A DNA stretch of 64,000 nucleotides from NCBI GenBank assembly GCA_030278955.1, contig JAOANR010000006.1, positions 13,861,974 through 13,925,973 of the forward strand. Reading direction: 5' to 3'. A model generated the notes under the pieces. The model saw only the letters and a program-made list of their open reading frames with translations. It was not told the origin of the DNA and made no database searches. Made by a program: the position numbers and the translations under genes. Below are positions 21,887 through 33,540 of the stretch, piece by piece (position 1 is the first letter of the stretch; every line of letters begins with the position of its first letter). The stretch is from Hygrophila difformis. Its lineage: Eukaryota > Streptophyta > Magnoliopsida > Lamiales > Acanthaceae.

Positions 21887-24210
21887 GTGCCCCAGGTAGT
21901 GCCTTATGTTATTAAATGCGTAGGTACTATACTAGTTAATAATGTGCCTGCTTATGCCTTATATGATTCTGGTGCATCATGCTCGTTTATATCATCGGAA
22001 TTCGTAACTAATAATGATATGGGACCACTGGAGGCTTATCAACTCCCTGTTAGCTACCTTCGGGAGACCTCATACGGAGCCAGTGGATTAAACCCGATGC
22101 ACAGATAATCATCAAAGAGTGAGAGTTCAGAGCGAATCTAGTGGTGCTAGATTTGGCCGATTTTGACGTGATTTTGGGAATGGATTGGCTGTCTAAGTAC
22201 CAAGCCAGATTAGACTGCGGGATACCAAGGATTTCCTTTATCGAAGAAGAAGGTGACAGAGGCTCCGGCCTTAGTGTTACCTGATGAATCGGGGGAATAT
22301 GAGATAGACACAGATGCATATTATCGAGGACTTGGGTGTGTGCTTATGCAGTATGGCAAGGTGATTGCGTATGCATCTAGACAATTAAAGCCTCACGAGC
22401 TGAATTACCCGACTCACGACCTGGAGATGGCAGCGGTCGTGCATGCATTAAAAATTTGGAGGCATTATCTTTACGGAGCCAAGTGTCAAATCTATTCGGA
22501 TCATAAGAACCTTAAATGCCTCTACACTACAGACAAGATGAGCGGTAGGCAAAGAAGAGGGTTAGAGTTTTGCAGGACTACGACACGAGTATTCAGTACA
22601 TAGAAGGGAAAGCCAACCGGGTGGCTGATGCACTAAGTAGGAAGGGACATGTACTGAATTCAATTACTCTCCCTTGGAAGTTGAGGCAAGAGTTAGACAA
22701 GGAAGGTGTTGTGGTTGTTCCTTACGACACGATAGCGAGGCTGAATGCTATGACGGTGATGCCATCATTACTCGAGGAACTCAGACTAAGTCAAGCTGTA
22801 AGTCAAGAGATGATGCATTTGAAAGCTCGGATTCGTAAGGGTAAAGCGGAAGGCTTTGTGATTGATAGCAAGGATATGATCAAGTTTGGGGACCGTTGGT
22901 GTGTGCCTCCGAAAGATCAGGCGTTGAAAGGAAAAATTTTGGAGGAAGCACATTGCACACCTTACTCCGTACATCCGGGAGCAGTAAAGATGTACAAGGA
23001 TTTGAGGCAAAACTATTGGTGGAAAGGCATGAAGAAGGAAGTGGCAGAATTTGTGTCTAGGTGTTCCACTTGCCAGAAGGTGAAAGCCGAGCATATGAGA
23101 CCTTCAGGCTTATTACAACCTTTGGATGTTCCTACTTGGAAATGGGAATCCATTGCTATGGACTTTGTCACCGGGCTACCCAGGACACGGAGCAGTTTTG
23201 ATACTATTTGGGTAGTTGTGGACCGACTAACCAAGAGTGCTGTGTTTATACCAATGAGATTGAACTGGAGCATGCAACAGTTGACTGGCGCTTACATCCA
23301 ACATGTGGTTAGACGTTTTGGTATTCCTCGAGAAATCATTTCCGATAGAGATTCCAGATTCCTGTCAAGGTTCTGGAAGGAATTGCAGACAGCCTTTGGG
23401 ACACAGATCAGTATGAGTACTGCGTGGCACCCTCAGACTGATGGACAGACCGAAAGGACCATTAGAACCTTGGAGGATATGTTGAGGGCGTGTGTGATGG
23501 ATTTTCAAGGATCGTGGGAGGAACATCTACATTTGGTGGAGTTCTCCTACAACAATAGCTATCACGCGAGTATTCGTATGGCGCCTTTCGAGGCCTTATA
23601 CGGAAGAAAGTGCAGGACACCCTTGTGTTGGAGTGATCCTTCAGAGCGAGTGGTGATGGGTCCTGAACTCATTGAACAGACCACGGAAGTGGTACGGGTG
23701 ATCAGAGACAGAATGAAGGAAGCTCAGGATCGTCAAAAGAGTTATGCTGATTTGTCCAGGAGAGACATTGAATTCAAGGTTGGAGATTGGGTACTTTTGA
23801 GAGTGTCACCCATGAGGGGCGTGAGACGATTTGGGAAGAAAGGGAAACTGAGTCCCAGATTTATAGGCCCATATGAGATCACTAAGAAGATTGGGAAGGT
23901 CGCTTACAGGTTAGAATTGCCAACTGAGGTGGGAAAGGTGCACAACGTTTTCCACGTCTCTCAGTTGAGGAAGTTTATCTCGGATCCTAACAAGGTTATA
24001 CAACCGGAGAAGGTGGAGTTGGATGACAACCTAGAATACGAATAATACCCCGTGGCGATTCTAGACACTAAAGAAAAGATACTTCGCAAGAAGGCGATCA
24101 AAATGGTGAAAGTACTTTGGTCGAGACATGGCGTAGAGGATGCCACTTGGGAGACAGAGGAAAGCATGGCTGGGCGTTATCCTGAATTAGATTTGACACC
24201 AATTCAGTGA
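21887..24210 (+). pseudogene. pol: Gypsy Pol without RT: protease, RNase H, integrase, tail
   Basis: The aspartic protease motif ALYDSGASCSFIS is at about 21957. Its frame then shifts near 22060 and meets a stop, although the FDVILGMDWLSKYQ block follows at 22161. At about 22225-22240 the sequence jumps straight to [17 protein letters not shown], the start of RNase H, so the whole RT domain is missing. RNase H ([20 protein letters not shown]) is intact until a frameshift near 22560; the next frame continues [20 protein letters not shown]. Integrase is complete to the eye: an HHCC finger, then D (AMDFVTGLP), D (IISDRDSRF) and E (QTERTIRTLEDML), and GPY/F (FIGPYEI). A TAA at 24043 separates the chromodomain-like tail (VKVLWSRHGVEDATWE). 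Confidence 0.88.
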
Positions 24211-24257
24211 AGTAATGACCTTAATCCATACTTTTTCATTCGAGGACGAATGATCCT

Positions 24258-24270
24258 AAGGGGGAGAGAT
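24258..24270 (+). other. Gypsy polypurine tract
   Basis: AAGGGGGAGAGAT directly abuts the 3' LTR start at 24271, the position where second-strand synthesis is primed. Confidence 0.85.
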
Positions 24271-27213
24271 TGTAACACCCCGATTTAATTAACTCATAAT
24301 TAATTAATTTAATTGTGGTTAATTAACAACAGACTTAGTATGTGGATTATTTTGTAGGGAATGAAGATTTAAGTGGGGGAAATAAGTGAGTTCAACTCAC
24401 TAGATAATAAGAGTCAAGTGCTCAAATGGGTGCAATGTGGTCAAGACAAGTGGTGTAACTCTTTTAACCCACATTCCGACCCGACCCGGATCCACTTGGG
24501 TGTTAAAAATCAGATTTTGGACTTGGGGGAAAATCATTTCCACCCTTCACACCCCCAAATCAGCCTTGACCTTTCATTTGCACCCAACACTTAGAAATTT
24601 AGGGCTCATCCCGTTTTTGTGGAGGAAGAGAGAAAAATGGTGCCATCGGGAAGGAATTGACAAGTTTGAGCTCCAATCAAGTTGGGGGATTGCTTATATA
24701 TGCTTTGGTAAGTATTTTCCTAGCTTCAACACTTGATTTTGAGGATGTTTGAGTGGGTTTTGGAAGTGATGAAAGTTGGTGACGGGAATCCAATTTTTGG
24801 GATGAACTCTTGTAGATTGGCTTGGAATTTGTGTTAAATCCTTGCTTGGGAGTTGCAAATCAGTCTTGGGAGCTAAGGTTAGTACTTGAGACCATTTTGG
24901 TGTTGTTGATTTCAGTTTTTAAGCTTCAAATGGTTTCAAGATCAAGAAATCATGTTCTTGGAAGAATTATGATGTTTGGAGCTTGATTCTTGCAATATAG
25001 GCTTGGAATTGTTGATTGGAAGCTTGCAGGTTGAGAAGAGGAGCTTGGAGACTCATCTACATATCAGGCAAGGGTAGAGATAGGCTTAAATGGGGGCATA
25101 ATCGGTGGAATGGCCGGAAATCGCCATTTCCATCGTTTCTGTTGTGTCGGCGCGCCCTCGACGCGCGAGCGCGCGAGCGCGCGAGCAGCGCGCGAAACGC
25201 GAGTTCACGCCAGCACTGTACAGGGCGCGCGCTCTTGGCGCGCCCTTCCCACAAAGACCGCGCGGGGAGCGCGCGGTCCGTGCTGTTGCGCCGTTTCGTT
25301 CGTTCGTTTTCCGGTTCTTCGTCCTGCGTGTTTCCTTAGTTCTTCTTATGCTTCTAGCATGCCATAACTATCATTATGCTCACAATCTTTGAACTTAGTT
25401 GCGATTAGCGGTGATCTACTATGCCTTAGTTAAGATCGAGACTTGTTTCGCTTCTATGACGATACGTGTTGATGCCGATATGTGGGGCTTGGCACACCCT
25501 TGACACTTAACTCACGATGAGTTGTTTATTTTGTCATGACACGTAATTTACGTATTGACATGTGTGGAATTGAATCTGATTATGTGTTGGTGCCGATATG
25601 TGGGGCTTGGCACACCCTTGACACTTAACTCACGATGAGTTGTTTATTTTGTCATGACACGTAATTTACGTATTGACATGTGTGGAATTGAATCTGATTA
25701 TGTGTTGGTGCCGATATGTGGGGCTTGGCACACCCTTGATACTTAACTCGCGATGAGTTGTTGATGCCGATACGTGGGACTTGGCACACCCCGGATTATA
25801 CTTAACTCGAGATGAGTGATTGAATTGAGTCTGAATATGCGTTGATTTACGTATGAACGTGTGATTGAATTGAATCTTGATATCTGTAATGATATGTGAT
25901 ATCTGTGATGATATCTGAATATCTGTAATGATATGTGATATCTGTGATGATATCTGAATATCTGTGATGATATGTGAATATCTGTAATGATATGTGATAT
26001 CTGTGATGATATCTGAATATCTGTGATGATATGTGAATATCCGTGATGATATGTGAATATCTGTAATGATATGTGATATCTGTGATGATATCTGAATATC
26101 TGTGATGATATGTTGGTGAATCAAATAATGCTACGCGGGTAAGATACGCTATGCTTACATTCGGTATCCGATGGGGCATAGTAGTATCTTTCCCGGGGCA
26201 TGGAATAATGCTACGCGGGTAGGATACCCTATGCTTACAAATCGGTATCCGATTGGGCATAATGGTATCTTTCCCGGGGCATTGAGACTGAAAAGGATTT
26301 ATATCCTAGTCTGTATTTGGCTAGAAAGGGCTCATGACCCTTAGCCTGACCCGCTTGCCGTAAGCCACGATCTCAGCTGTTAGTGTCCGCGGCGGGGGCA
26401 CTGTGGGTATGTCTCTCGACCATTAAGGGGTGTGGACCCTTATATGGGAGGGAATACCGACCATGGTACCTAGGTGCGCGCTAGACATGCTTATGTGCTG
26501 CATTTAGGGTAGATAGACATCCTAGGTCATAACATTTCATCTCATCATCCATCATTCATCTTATTTGCTGTGGTTGAAGCACCGGTATGGGACGGTGTGA
26601 TGTTTACTTATTTGCACTGTTTAATTTTTATGTTATGCCTAACAAATGTTTAATAACGGAATATATCTCCACCTATATGTATAAATATACTTCTAGGGAA
26701 TCAAGTTAATTCTTGTTTCCCCTTATGCCGATTCTTCTATTCTTGCTCAGTACCTTGTACTGACCCTTGCTATGTTTTCATGTATAGATAATCCCGGGGA
26801 GGACGCAGAGCCTGAGCACGATGTGGGGTTTGGGGATGAGTGATCTACCTAGAGATGCATTAGCATGTTGTGGACTTATGTGCTTGTCTTGAATAAATGC
26901 TATGACTCTATTACCTTGTCTCGTACTGCTTGTGGTACCGATCGGAACACTATGTTCTGTCTTGTGTGTACTTGATATCTCTGACAGGTTGAGATAAGAC
27001 TGATATGTCGACTGTTATGTCACATGAATAAGGCTTGTAAGCCGGACGCTGTTATGATGTGAGGTTTCCTTTCTGGATTTGTATTATGATTCATTGGCTT
27101 CCTGTTTACTTGGCTACGTGTTATTGATCTTAAATTGATTGGCCAACAGTTTAAGAGAGGTAACACGGCAGTGACGTCACAGAAATTTGGTTTTAAATTT
27201 TTGGGGCGTTACA
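24271..27213 (+). repeat. Gypsy 3' LTR
   Basis: This is a 2943-bp copy of 17425-20349. By eye the differences are about four substitutions (for example CCTCGACAC/CCTTGACAC and GAACATGTG/GAACGTGTG), two 1-bp indels (near 26955 and 27048) and one 18-bp minisatellite unit. Confidence 0.95.
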
Positions 27214-27218
27214 GTAGT

Positions 27219-28755
27219 ATTCTGGGCTACTGTAGGTAGTTCAAATGATAAGGAAGTGGGTGGTATAGTTTGGAATCCAGGTACAAGACTGGATGAGGGT
27301 GGAAGATGAGAGATAGGATTAGTGCAATGAGATGTAGATTCGGATGGAGTTTTCAGATGAAATATGTCATCAAAGAAGATGACATCCCTGGAGATAAAGA
27401 CTTGTTTAGTTTCAATCACTAAGACCTTGTGACCCTTTTTATTCTGAGCAGGGCCTAGATAGACACCTTTCACTCCTCTAGGATCAAGCTTTCTAGGTTG
27501 AGGACCAGCTATTTTCATATAACAGACACCCAAAAGTATGTAGTAAGGATAGGTCAGGTTTAGTTCCAAGCAAGACTTCATAAGGGGATTTCCAGGATAG
27601 GATTTTAGTGGGTAGGCGATTGATTATGTAGGCTGACAACAGAAGGGCATCCCCCCAATAAGATTTTGAAACACCAGATGTGAGAAGTAAGCTCCTAGCA
27701 ACTTGGATGCGATGTTGATGTTTCCTCTCGACTCTCCCATCTTGTTGAGGGGTATAGACACAAGAGGTTTGATGTATGATTCAAAGAGTTTGAAAAAGGG
27801 TTTGGCATTTATGATTACAAAATTCCGACCCATTATCAGTTCTCACAACCTTCACAGCCCCACAATACTGATTTTTGACATGAGCTAAGAACTGAGATAG
27901 GAGTGTAGGTGTGTTAGATTTATGATTGAGTAAGTATATCCAAGTTGCTCTAGATGAATCATCAATAATGGTCAGCATATATCTGGAATTAGTTCTATCA
28001 CAAGGTGTAAATGGACCCCATAAATCACAATGTATGAGCTCAAAGGGCAAGGAGGCATGAGAGGTACTGTGAGAGAAAGGAAGTCTATGGATTTTAGAAG
28101 TAAAGCATATATCACATGGTAAAGAAGAACCTTTATTAGATAGCAATCCCATATGGGAAAGTACAGTAGATAAATGGTGTCCCAACTTATTGTGCCAAAT
28201 CACATCAGACTTAGAGGAATCAATGGAAACAGAACTAATAACATAAAATGATAAATTCTTACTTGAGCTACCCTTAATCATGTAGAGATTATTAATCAGA
28301 GGTGCTTTTAGTAGACATCTTCTAGTGTTCAGGTCCTGCACAATGCAAGTGAATGGATCAAACATGACAGAACAATGTAGATCTTGTGCCAAACGACCTA
28401 TGGATATCAGATTTGAGACTACCCCGGGCACATAGAAGACATTTGGAACCAAGAAATTATCACTGATTCTAATGGAACCAATATGTGAGGGGGTTTTAGT
28501 AGAGCCATCTGGAAGAATTAGAGTTTGAAGGGATTCAAAAGGCTGAGGATCAATGAGGTAGGAATATTTTGAGCATAAGTGACAACTATCTCCCGAATCT
28601 AATAGCCAACAGTCACTTAAAAAATATGAATCAAGAGGAAGAGAGCTACCTGCCATGTGGAAAGCTCCTCCAACAAGCTCCACTGGATTGTTTATGACAG
28701 CTCCCCGAGTCCTTCCCAGCTTCTCAATCAACTCTTCAATCTTTGAGAGTCTCAA
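27219..28755 (-). pseudogene. Copia protease-integrase region (broken)
   Basis: The protease site is WLLDSGDSCHLCS, with Asp in place of the usual Ala/Cys after DSG. The GAG-pre-integrase finger contains WHNKLGHHLSTVLSHM and CDICFTSKIHRLPF. The integrase core has D in HCDLWGPF, D in VRTDNGSEF and E in VERKHQH. A frameshift near 27785-27800 separates the second and third catalytic residues. Downstream (27177-27581) the frame continues with GVKGVYLGPAQNKKGHKVL, the typical post-integrase region, until the Gypsy insertion point at 27218. Confidence 0.85.
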
Positions 28756-29835
28756 TTCAACTGGATTTAGATCAGGTACAGCCCCTCCTTTAGATTGAGC
28801 AATAGGGTCAGTAGTGACTGCATCAACAGGACCAACTGGAGGCTTTCCCTTTCATTTGTCGGTAAGTGTCCTGTACCAATCAGGTACTATCCCAGTAAGC
28901 TGGAAGCAATTAGCGTTGACATGTCCCTTCTTCTTACAATGATCACATGTTGCATTCTTGTTGGCAAGTTGGAAGCACTTCTATTTAGTGTGACCTGTCT
29001 TTCTGCAGTATGAGCAAGTAACAGCTCCACGCCTATCATTGGGAGTTTTATCCACAACAGCTAAAGTAAATCCAGTGGATCCAGAATCAGTAGTAGCAAA
29101 ATCAACAGCACCATTCTGAGTTTCAACCTGGCATACCATTCCAAATGCTTTACATACCGAAGGTAATGGATCCATCAGTAATATCTGGTTAGATACATGA
29201 GTATAGTCATCATTAAGTCCCATAAGGAACTGAACTAATAGATCATACTCATCTGACTCCATCAGTGCCTTGAGTGTTTCAGCACTGCACGACTTAGGGA
29301 ACGGTTTGAGAACTCTCAAATCACGCCATTGAATTTTTAGATCGCTATAGTAGTTGGTTATAGACCTACTTCCCTGAGTTAGTGCAGCTAATTTCCTCCT
29401 AAGTAGAATAACTTTTGGTCCACTAGTCTGTCCATAACACTCTTCCAACTCACGCCATAGTTCATATGCAGTTTCAGTATAGACGAATTGACGAGATATA
29501 TCAGGTATCAATGAATTACGCAGCCAGGTAAGCACAAGGCAATCGACTTGAATCCACAACTCATACAAAGGATCATCAGAAGGCGGAATTGGAAAGGTAC
29601 CGTAGATGAATTTTTCCTTAGCCTTAATCCTGAGCGAGTTCCGAGCATCTACACGCCAGGTAGTCCAATTTGATCCATCGAATTGCACCAGAGTCAGCTG
29701 GAGGTGAGGTTGATCAGTTGAAGTGATGTACAGCTCCTTGCACACCGTAGGTTCAGATCCTTTGCCTCTAGCTGAATCCGAGGGTTCAGTTTCCTTGCTA
29801 ACCGTGGAATCCGAAATATCAGGAGTGAGCGACAT
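28756..29835 (-). pseudogene. Copia Gag (broken near the zinc knuckle)
   Basis: The ATG at 29835 starts MSLTPDISDSTVSKETEP. The capsid region shows LVQFDGSNWTTWRVDARN, YELWRELEECYGQ and QFLMGLNDDYTHV, the Copia Gag (UBN2-type) pattern. Near the end are a CSYCRKTGHTK knuckle, a TAG stop (28981), a second knuckle CDHCKKKGHVNANC and another stop near 28855. The two stops break a frame that would otherwise run on into protease. Confidence 0.85.
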
Positions 29836-29906
29836 AGCAAATCAATTGGAGAAATCAATTGAATCACTAGATTCGAACGAAAACGAAGAGCACCAGGAAC
29901 GGTTAT

Positions 29907-29919
29907 CGCTCTGATACAA
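29907..29919 (-). other. Copia primer binding site (tRNA-iMet type)
   Basis: On the minus strand, TTGTATCAGAGCG follows the 5' LTR directly. It differs from the canonical TGGTATCAGAGC at one base. Confidence 0.8.
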
Positions 29920-30172
29920 TGAAGAAATCGGAGGTAAATAGATGTTGAGCTTTATTTGAACAGATGGAAAAATGAAGTAATCGTCTGATACAAGAGGTAG
30001 AGCTCAACTACAAATACTAGGAAGCCCAATAGCAAAACCAAATCATTCAATAAAATGTAAAAAGGCCCAATATCATCCTATTCCAGCAATGCATTGGTCT
30101 TGATCAGCTAAGTGATGAACTCGATCTTCAGTCATGGAGACAACAACAAGTTGTTTATGTTTATCCTCAATA
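29920..30172 (-). repeat. Copia 5' LTR
   Basis: The 253-bp LTR pairs with 15268-15538. TSD CATTG follows at 30173-30177. Confidence 0.9.
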
Positions 30173-30896
30173 CATTGAGCCCTCATTGGGGATACCTAAC
30201 CCACAAATAAACAACAACCATTCACAACAATAACAGAGCTTACATTCATTTCCATTCCGGATAGATTCAACAACCCATATATCAGCTCCTTCTCCACAAC
30301 AAGAAATTAGTGTTCTTGGTAAACATTGGCCAAGGGACTCCCTCATCTGTGCGAAGCCCATTCTCTCATTGGATTAGACAATGTATTCGTTGGATGCCAT
30401 CGAAATTCTGGTCAGCAGCTACTGCAGTGGATCTTTTTTTAGATCTCGGTACTTTTTAGTGTTTCTCAAGAAAACGAAGACCAATTGTGATATATAATGT
30501 ATGCAAATGAATGGTTGATGTTTTTTATGGGTTGGGTAATCCCAATGAAGGTTCAATGAGAACCAAGTGTATGTTATGTCCCTAAACCCAGTGAAGAAGG
30601 GATCAATTGACCCGCTGAAGGCAATTTTTAGAATAGTGATGTGTTATGGCAGCACACAAAGATTTACTTCAAACATTTATTAAGCTAATGTATTATGTGT
30701 AGAGATTCTAGATTGATCACGGTGGATGTGAAATGTGATTTACTTCGATCACGTGAGCAACCTCATAACCAAATTAAAAAAAAAATTAGCAAATGTAGAG
30801 AACTATATAAAGCAAAAAATTACTAACGGACCGATTTGAATTTTTTAAAAAGTTAACGGCCTAAATCCTAAACAATCTTTTTTTCCCGTAACAAAC

Positions 30897-31889
30897 AGTA
30901 GATTGTACTAGAATCTTTGGTGTGTGTGTGTAAATTGTGAAGGGCAACGAGGGCAAAAGTAATTAATAGTAAGTCCGATGGCAGACAAAATAATGGAGAC
31001 CCTCCACAACCCCCACTCCCCTCCATCACCCAATGCCCATCACGCCCCCCCACCCCTCCTTCCTTTTATGTATGCTTCCCTCCTACACTACTACACTTAT
31101 CCCTCTTTTTTTACTCATCATCCTTCCCACACCCACACTTTTTTTTACTGCTCAAATCCTCCCATGTCAGCATACATATGAGAAATAAAGGGAATATTGA
31201 GAATATAATTGGAAAATTAGAGAGACAAAAAAGGGAATGCAAAATGAAGTAAAGCATGAAAATTACTCAGGGAATCCAATGATTTGGGGATATGAAGTAC
31301 TCCAGTATTAGCAGCAGTTGAATTTGGGGAGGGAGAAGATGGAGGGAGGGAGATCCACCTTCCAAGTGGGAGGCGCGTGTACACGCGCTTGAGTAAAAAG
31401 AGAAGTAGGAGTGGCTGACTGCCTGTCCTGCCCTGCCCCCCCTCTCTCTGCCATCGCTGATTGGTTGTTACTTATATTTAAATAAAATAAAAATAAAATA
31501 ATTCATGCGTTGGTTCCTTTTTCCTCTCCCTCTCCCATCTTTTTCTTCCCTTCCCTCCAATCTCCATTCTCCTCCACCATTCTCTCTTTCATTTCTGTTT
31601 TCCCCCCACACAAACCTCTTTTCCTTTTTCATTAATAATTAGTATAATTATATTTCCCTCCTTCTTCCCTCCTTCCTGCAATCTCTGACCTAATTGTCTC
31701 TGACTCCATCCAAGCACCACCAACCCCTCCCCCTCCCTAACCTAGTAGCTTCACAATCTGTTACTGGTTTGTCCATCGTCTCCCGATCTGTTTGTTTTGC
31801 AATCTGGATCCAGTTCCTGGAGCACTAATCGATTTCTCTCTCTGTGTCTTGCGTTATTCGTCAGATAGTTGAGATCGCCGAAGAAGAGG
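30897..31889 (+). promoter_or_regulatory. Promoter and 5' leader region of the RRM gene
   Basis: This region separates the MULE from the start codon at 31890. It is strongly pyrimidine-rich from about 31500 to 31860 (repeated CTCCCTCTCCC and TTCTTCCCTCC words), typical of plant 5' leaders. A palindrome GGCGCGTGTACACGCGC lies near 31371. A TATA-like TATATTTAAATAAAATAAAA occurs at about 31472. The start of transcription cannot be fixed from sequence. Confidence 0.4.
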
Positions 31890-33479
31890 ATGACGCCAGC
31901 AAAAGTGGCCGGGCAGTTCGGAGACACCACTTACACCAAGGTATTTGTTGGTGGTCTGGCCTGGGAGACTCAGAAGGACACCATGAGGAAGTATTTTGAA
32001 CAGTTTGGTGAAATTTTGGAGGCTGTGGTCATTACCGACAAAATTACTGGAAGATCTAAAGGCTATGGATTTGTATGTATTCCAATATTATATCCGTCTG
32101 TTGTAGTTCATATTCAAAGGCGGCTTTAAAGTCGCGGATCAACGAATCTAGCTGGATACCTATCCTGCATTGGGTTGAAGTTTTACTACTTCTGTGAACT
32201 GACTTCAAGGTATAACTATTGTCAGGTAACGTTTCGCGATCCGGATGCGGCCATGAGAGCATGTGTTGATGCCACTCCCGTGATTGATGGAAGGAGGGCT
32301 AATTGCAATCTTGCTTCCCTGGGTGTTCAAAGATCGAAGCCTTCTACCCCCAAGCATGGTATATATCTAATTTTCCCAACTCTTATCGATTGTCGACTCA
32401 ATTGCTTGGTTCATACTTCAAATAAACGGATATTTTATGTATGAAACCCTAAAAATTCGTTCCCTGCCTATTGCAAATTAATCAATATTACCGGCCAGCA
32501 CATTCAAATCTTCAAAATGGAAGAGTAATTGGGCTTATTTTGTTTTTTATTTTTTGTTTTGGTAAAGTTAGGTTTGAATGAATAAGATGGTTTGAATATT
32601 TGTGAGTGTGAGTCGGCGTCCCTGTACACCCACGGTCCACAAATGACAAAACATAAGTGTGTGCCGTACTGTTTGGCTGGCCTGGGCACACCACAGCGTG
32701 GTATATGCTTTAGAGAAAAGCAGCCTGACAGGCTACAGCTCATTTTATTTCTTTCTTCTGTGAAAGACGACACACACACACACTTGTGCTTTAATTTTGT
32801 GTTGCGTACTGCTGGTATATCACTTACTTTTTTACTACTTGTCTTTAGGTGTTTCATTTTCCTAGCCTGTTAACGAACGCGTGTCTACCTGTACCTGGAA
32901 ACCACCCACCAGGCCACCGCAACAAAACCTAATTATATGTTCGTCTTAAGAATCTTACATTGGGATTGAGCAATAGCCAATAAAGAACATTGAAATGCAA
33001 GATCAATTAATATGTTAATATGTGGGTGATTATTCTAGTGTTTGCGTGCAATGTACGTTTGTAATTGAATGTGAATTACCATATCTGTTGTACTACAAAT
33101 TAAAGTGATCGAGTGGTAGATGAGGAATCTAAGAAATGGAAATGATGGCATAAATGTGATCAGGAGGTGGAAGGAACCTAAGGGTGATAGGAGGGGGAGG
33201 TGGGTTTCATCAGGGAGCTGGATTTCAGGCAGCAGCAGCGGCAGCGGCAGCTTTTGCTTCGGCTGCAACCTTCCCTCATTATTCCATTCAACAAGGAATT
33301 CCTTACAATCTTTATGGGTACGTAATTATGGATTACTCCTCTATTCAACCAGAGTAAATGTTGTTGAGGAATCGTGTCTGACTTGTTGCACGTGCATTTG
33401 CCAACTGGACCTTCCTTTGCTTTTTCTCTGAACGCATGCGCCATCGCAATCCAGTAACTTGATTATGCTACACACTTCA

Positions 33480-33540
<61 letters not shown>

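Larger units (their letters stand above)
17425..27213 (+). mobile_element. Gypsy chromovirus (Tekay/Del-like) lacking RT, very young
   Basis: It is inserted in the Copia pol region with TSD GTAGT (17420-17424 and 27214-27218). LTRs of 2925 and 2943 bp begin TGTAACACCCCG and end GGGGCGTTACA. Only a handful of differences separate them, plus one extra 18-bp tandem unit. PBS and polypurine tract are in place. Order is gag, protease, [RT missing], RNase H, integrase, C-terminal chromodomain-like tail, which defines Gypsy and specifically a chromovirus. Long LTRs and the tail suggest Tekay/Del. It cannot replicate itself: RT is deleted and pol has frameshifts and stops. Confidence 0.92.
15268..30172 (-). 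mobile_element. Ty1-Copia retrotransposon (minus), host of a nested Gypsy
   Basis: TSD CATTG lies at 15263-15267 and 30173-30177. The LTRs are 15268-15538 and 29920-30172. The LTR ends read TATTGAGG...TTCTTCA on the minus strand, so the usual TG start is TA in both copies. A tRNA-iMet-type PBS follows the right LTR. Order on the minus strand is gag, protease, integrase, RT, RNase H, which defines Copia. Without the 9.8-kb Gypsy it is about 5.1 kb. The LTRs differ at about 8 of 253 aligned bases plus an 18-bp indel. The coding region has several stops and at least one frameshift, so it is dead. Confidence 0.9.
14921..30887. mobile_element. Mutator-like element split by nested LTR retrotransposons
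   Basis: It is flanked by an exact 9-bp repeat GTAACAAAC (14912-14920 and 30888-30896). The left end CGAAAAAAAGGATTGTTTAG is mirrored inverted at the right end as GGGAAAAAAAGATTGTTTAG. The inverted repeats run about 350-400 bp inward, through AAATTCAAATCNGTCCGTTA. They continue across the Copia insertion point: the right arm at about 30505-30560 pairs with bases 30178-30220, on the far side of the Copia. Removing the 14.9-kb insertion leaves an element of about 1.06 kb. Long TIRs with a 9-bp TSD fit a non-autonomous MULE. The central segment (about 30220-30500) is not inverted-repeat and has no recognised gene. Confidence 0.8.
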
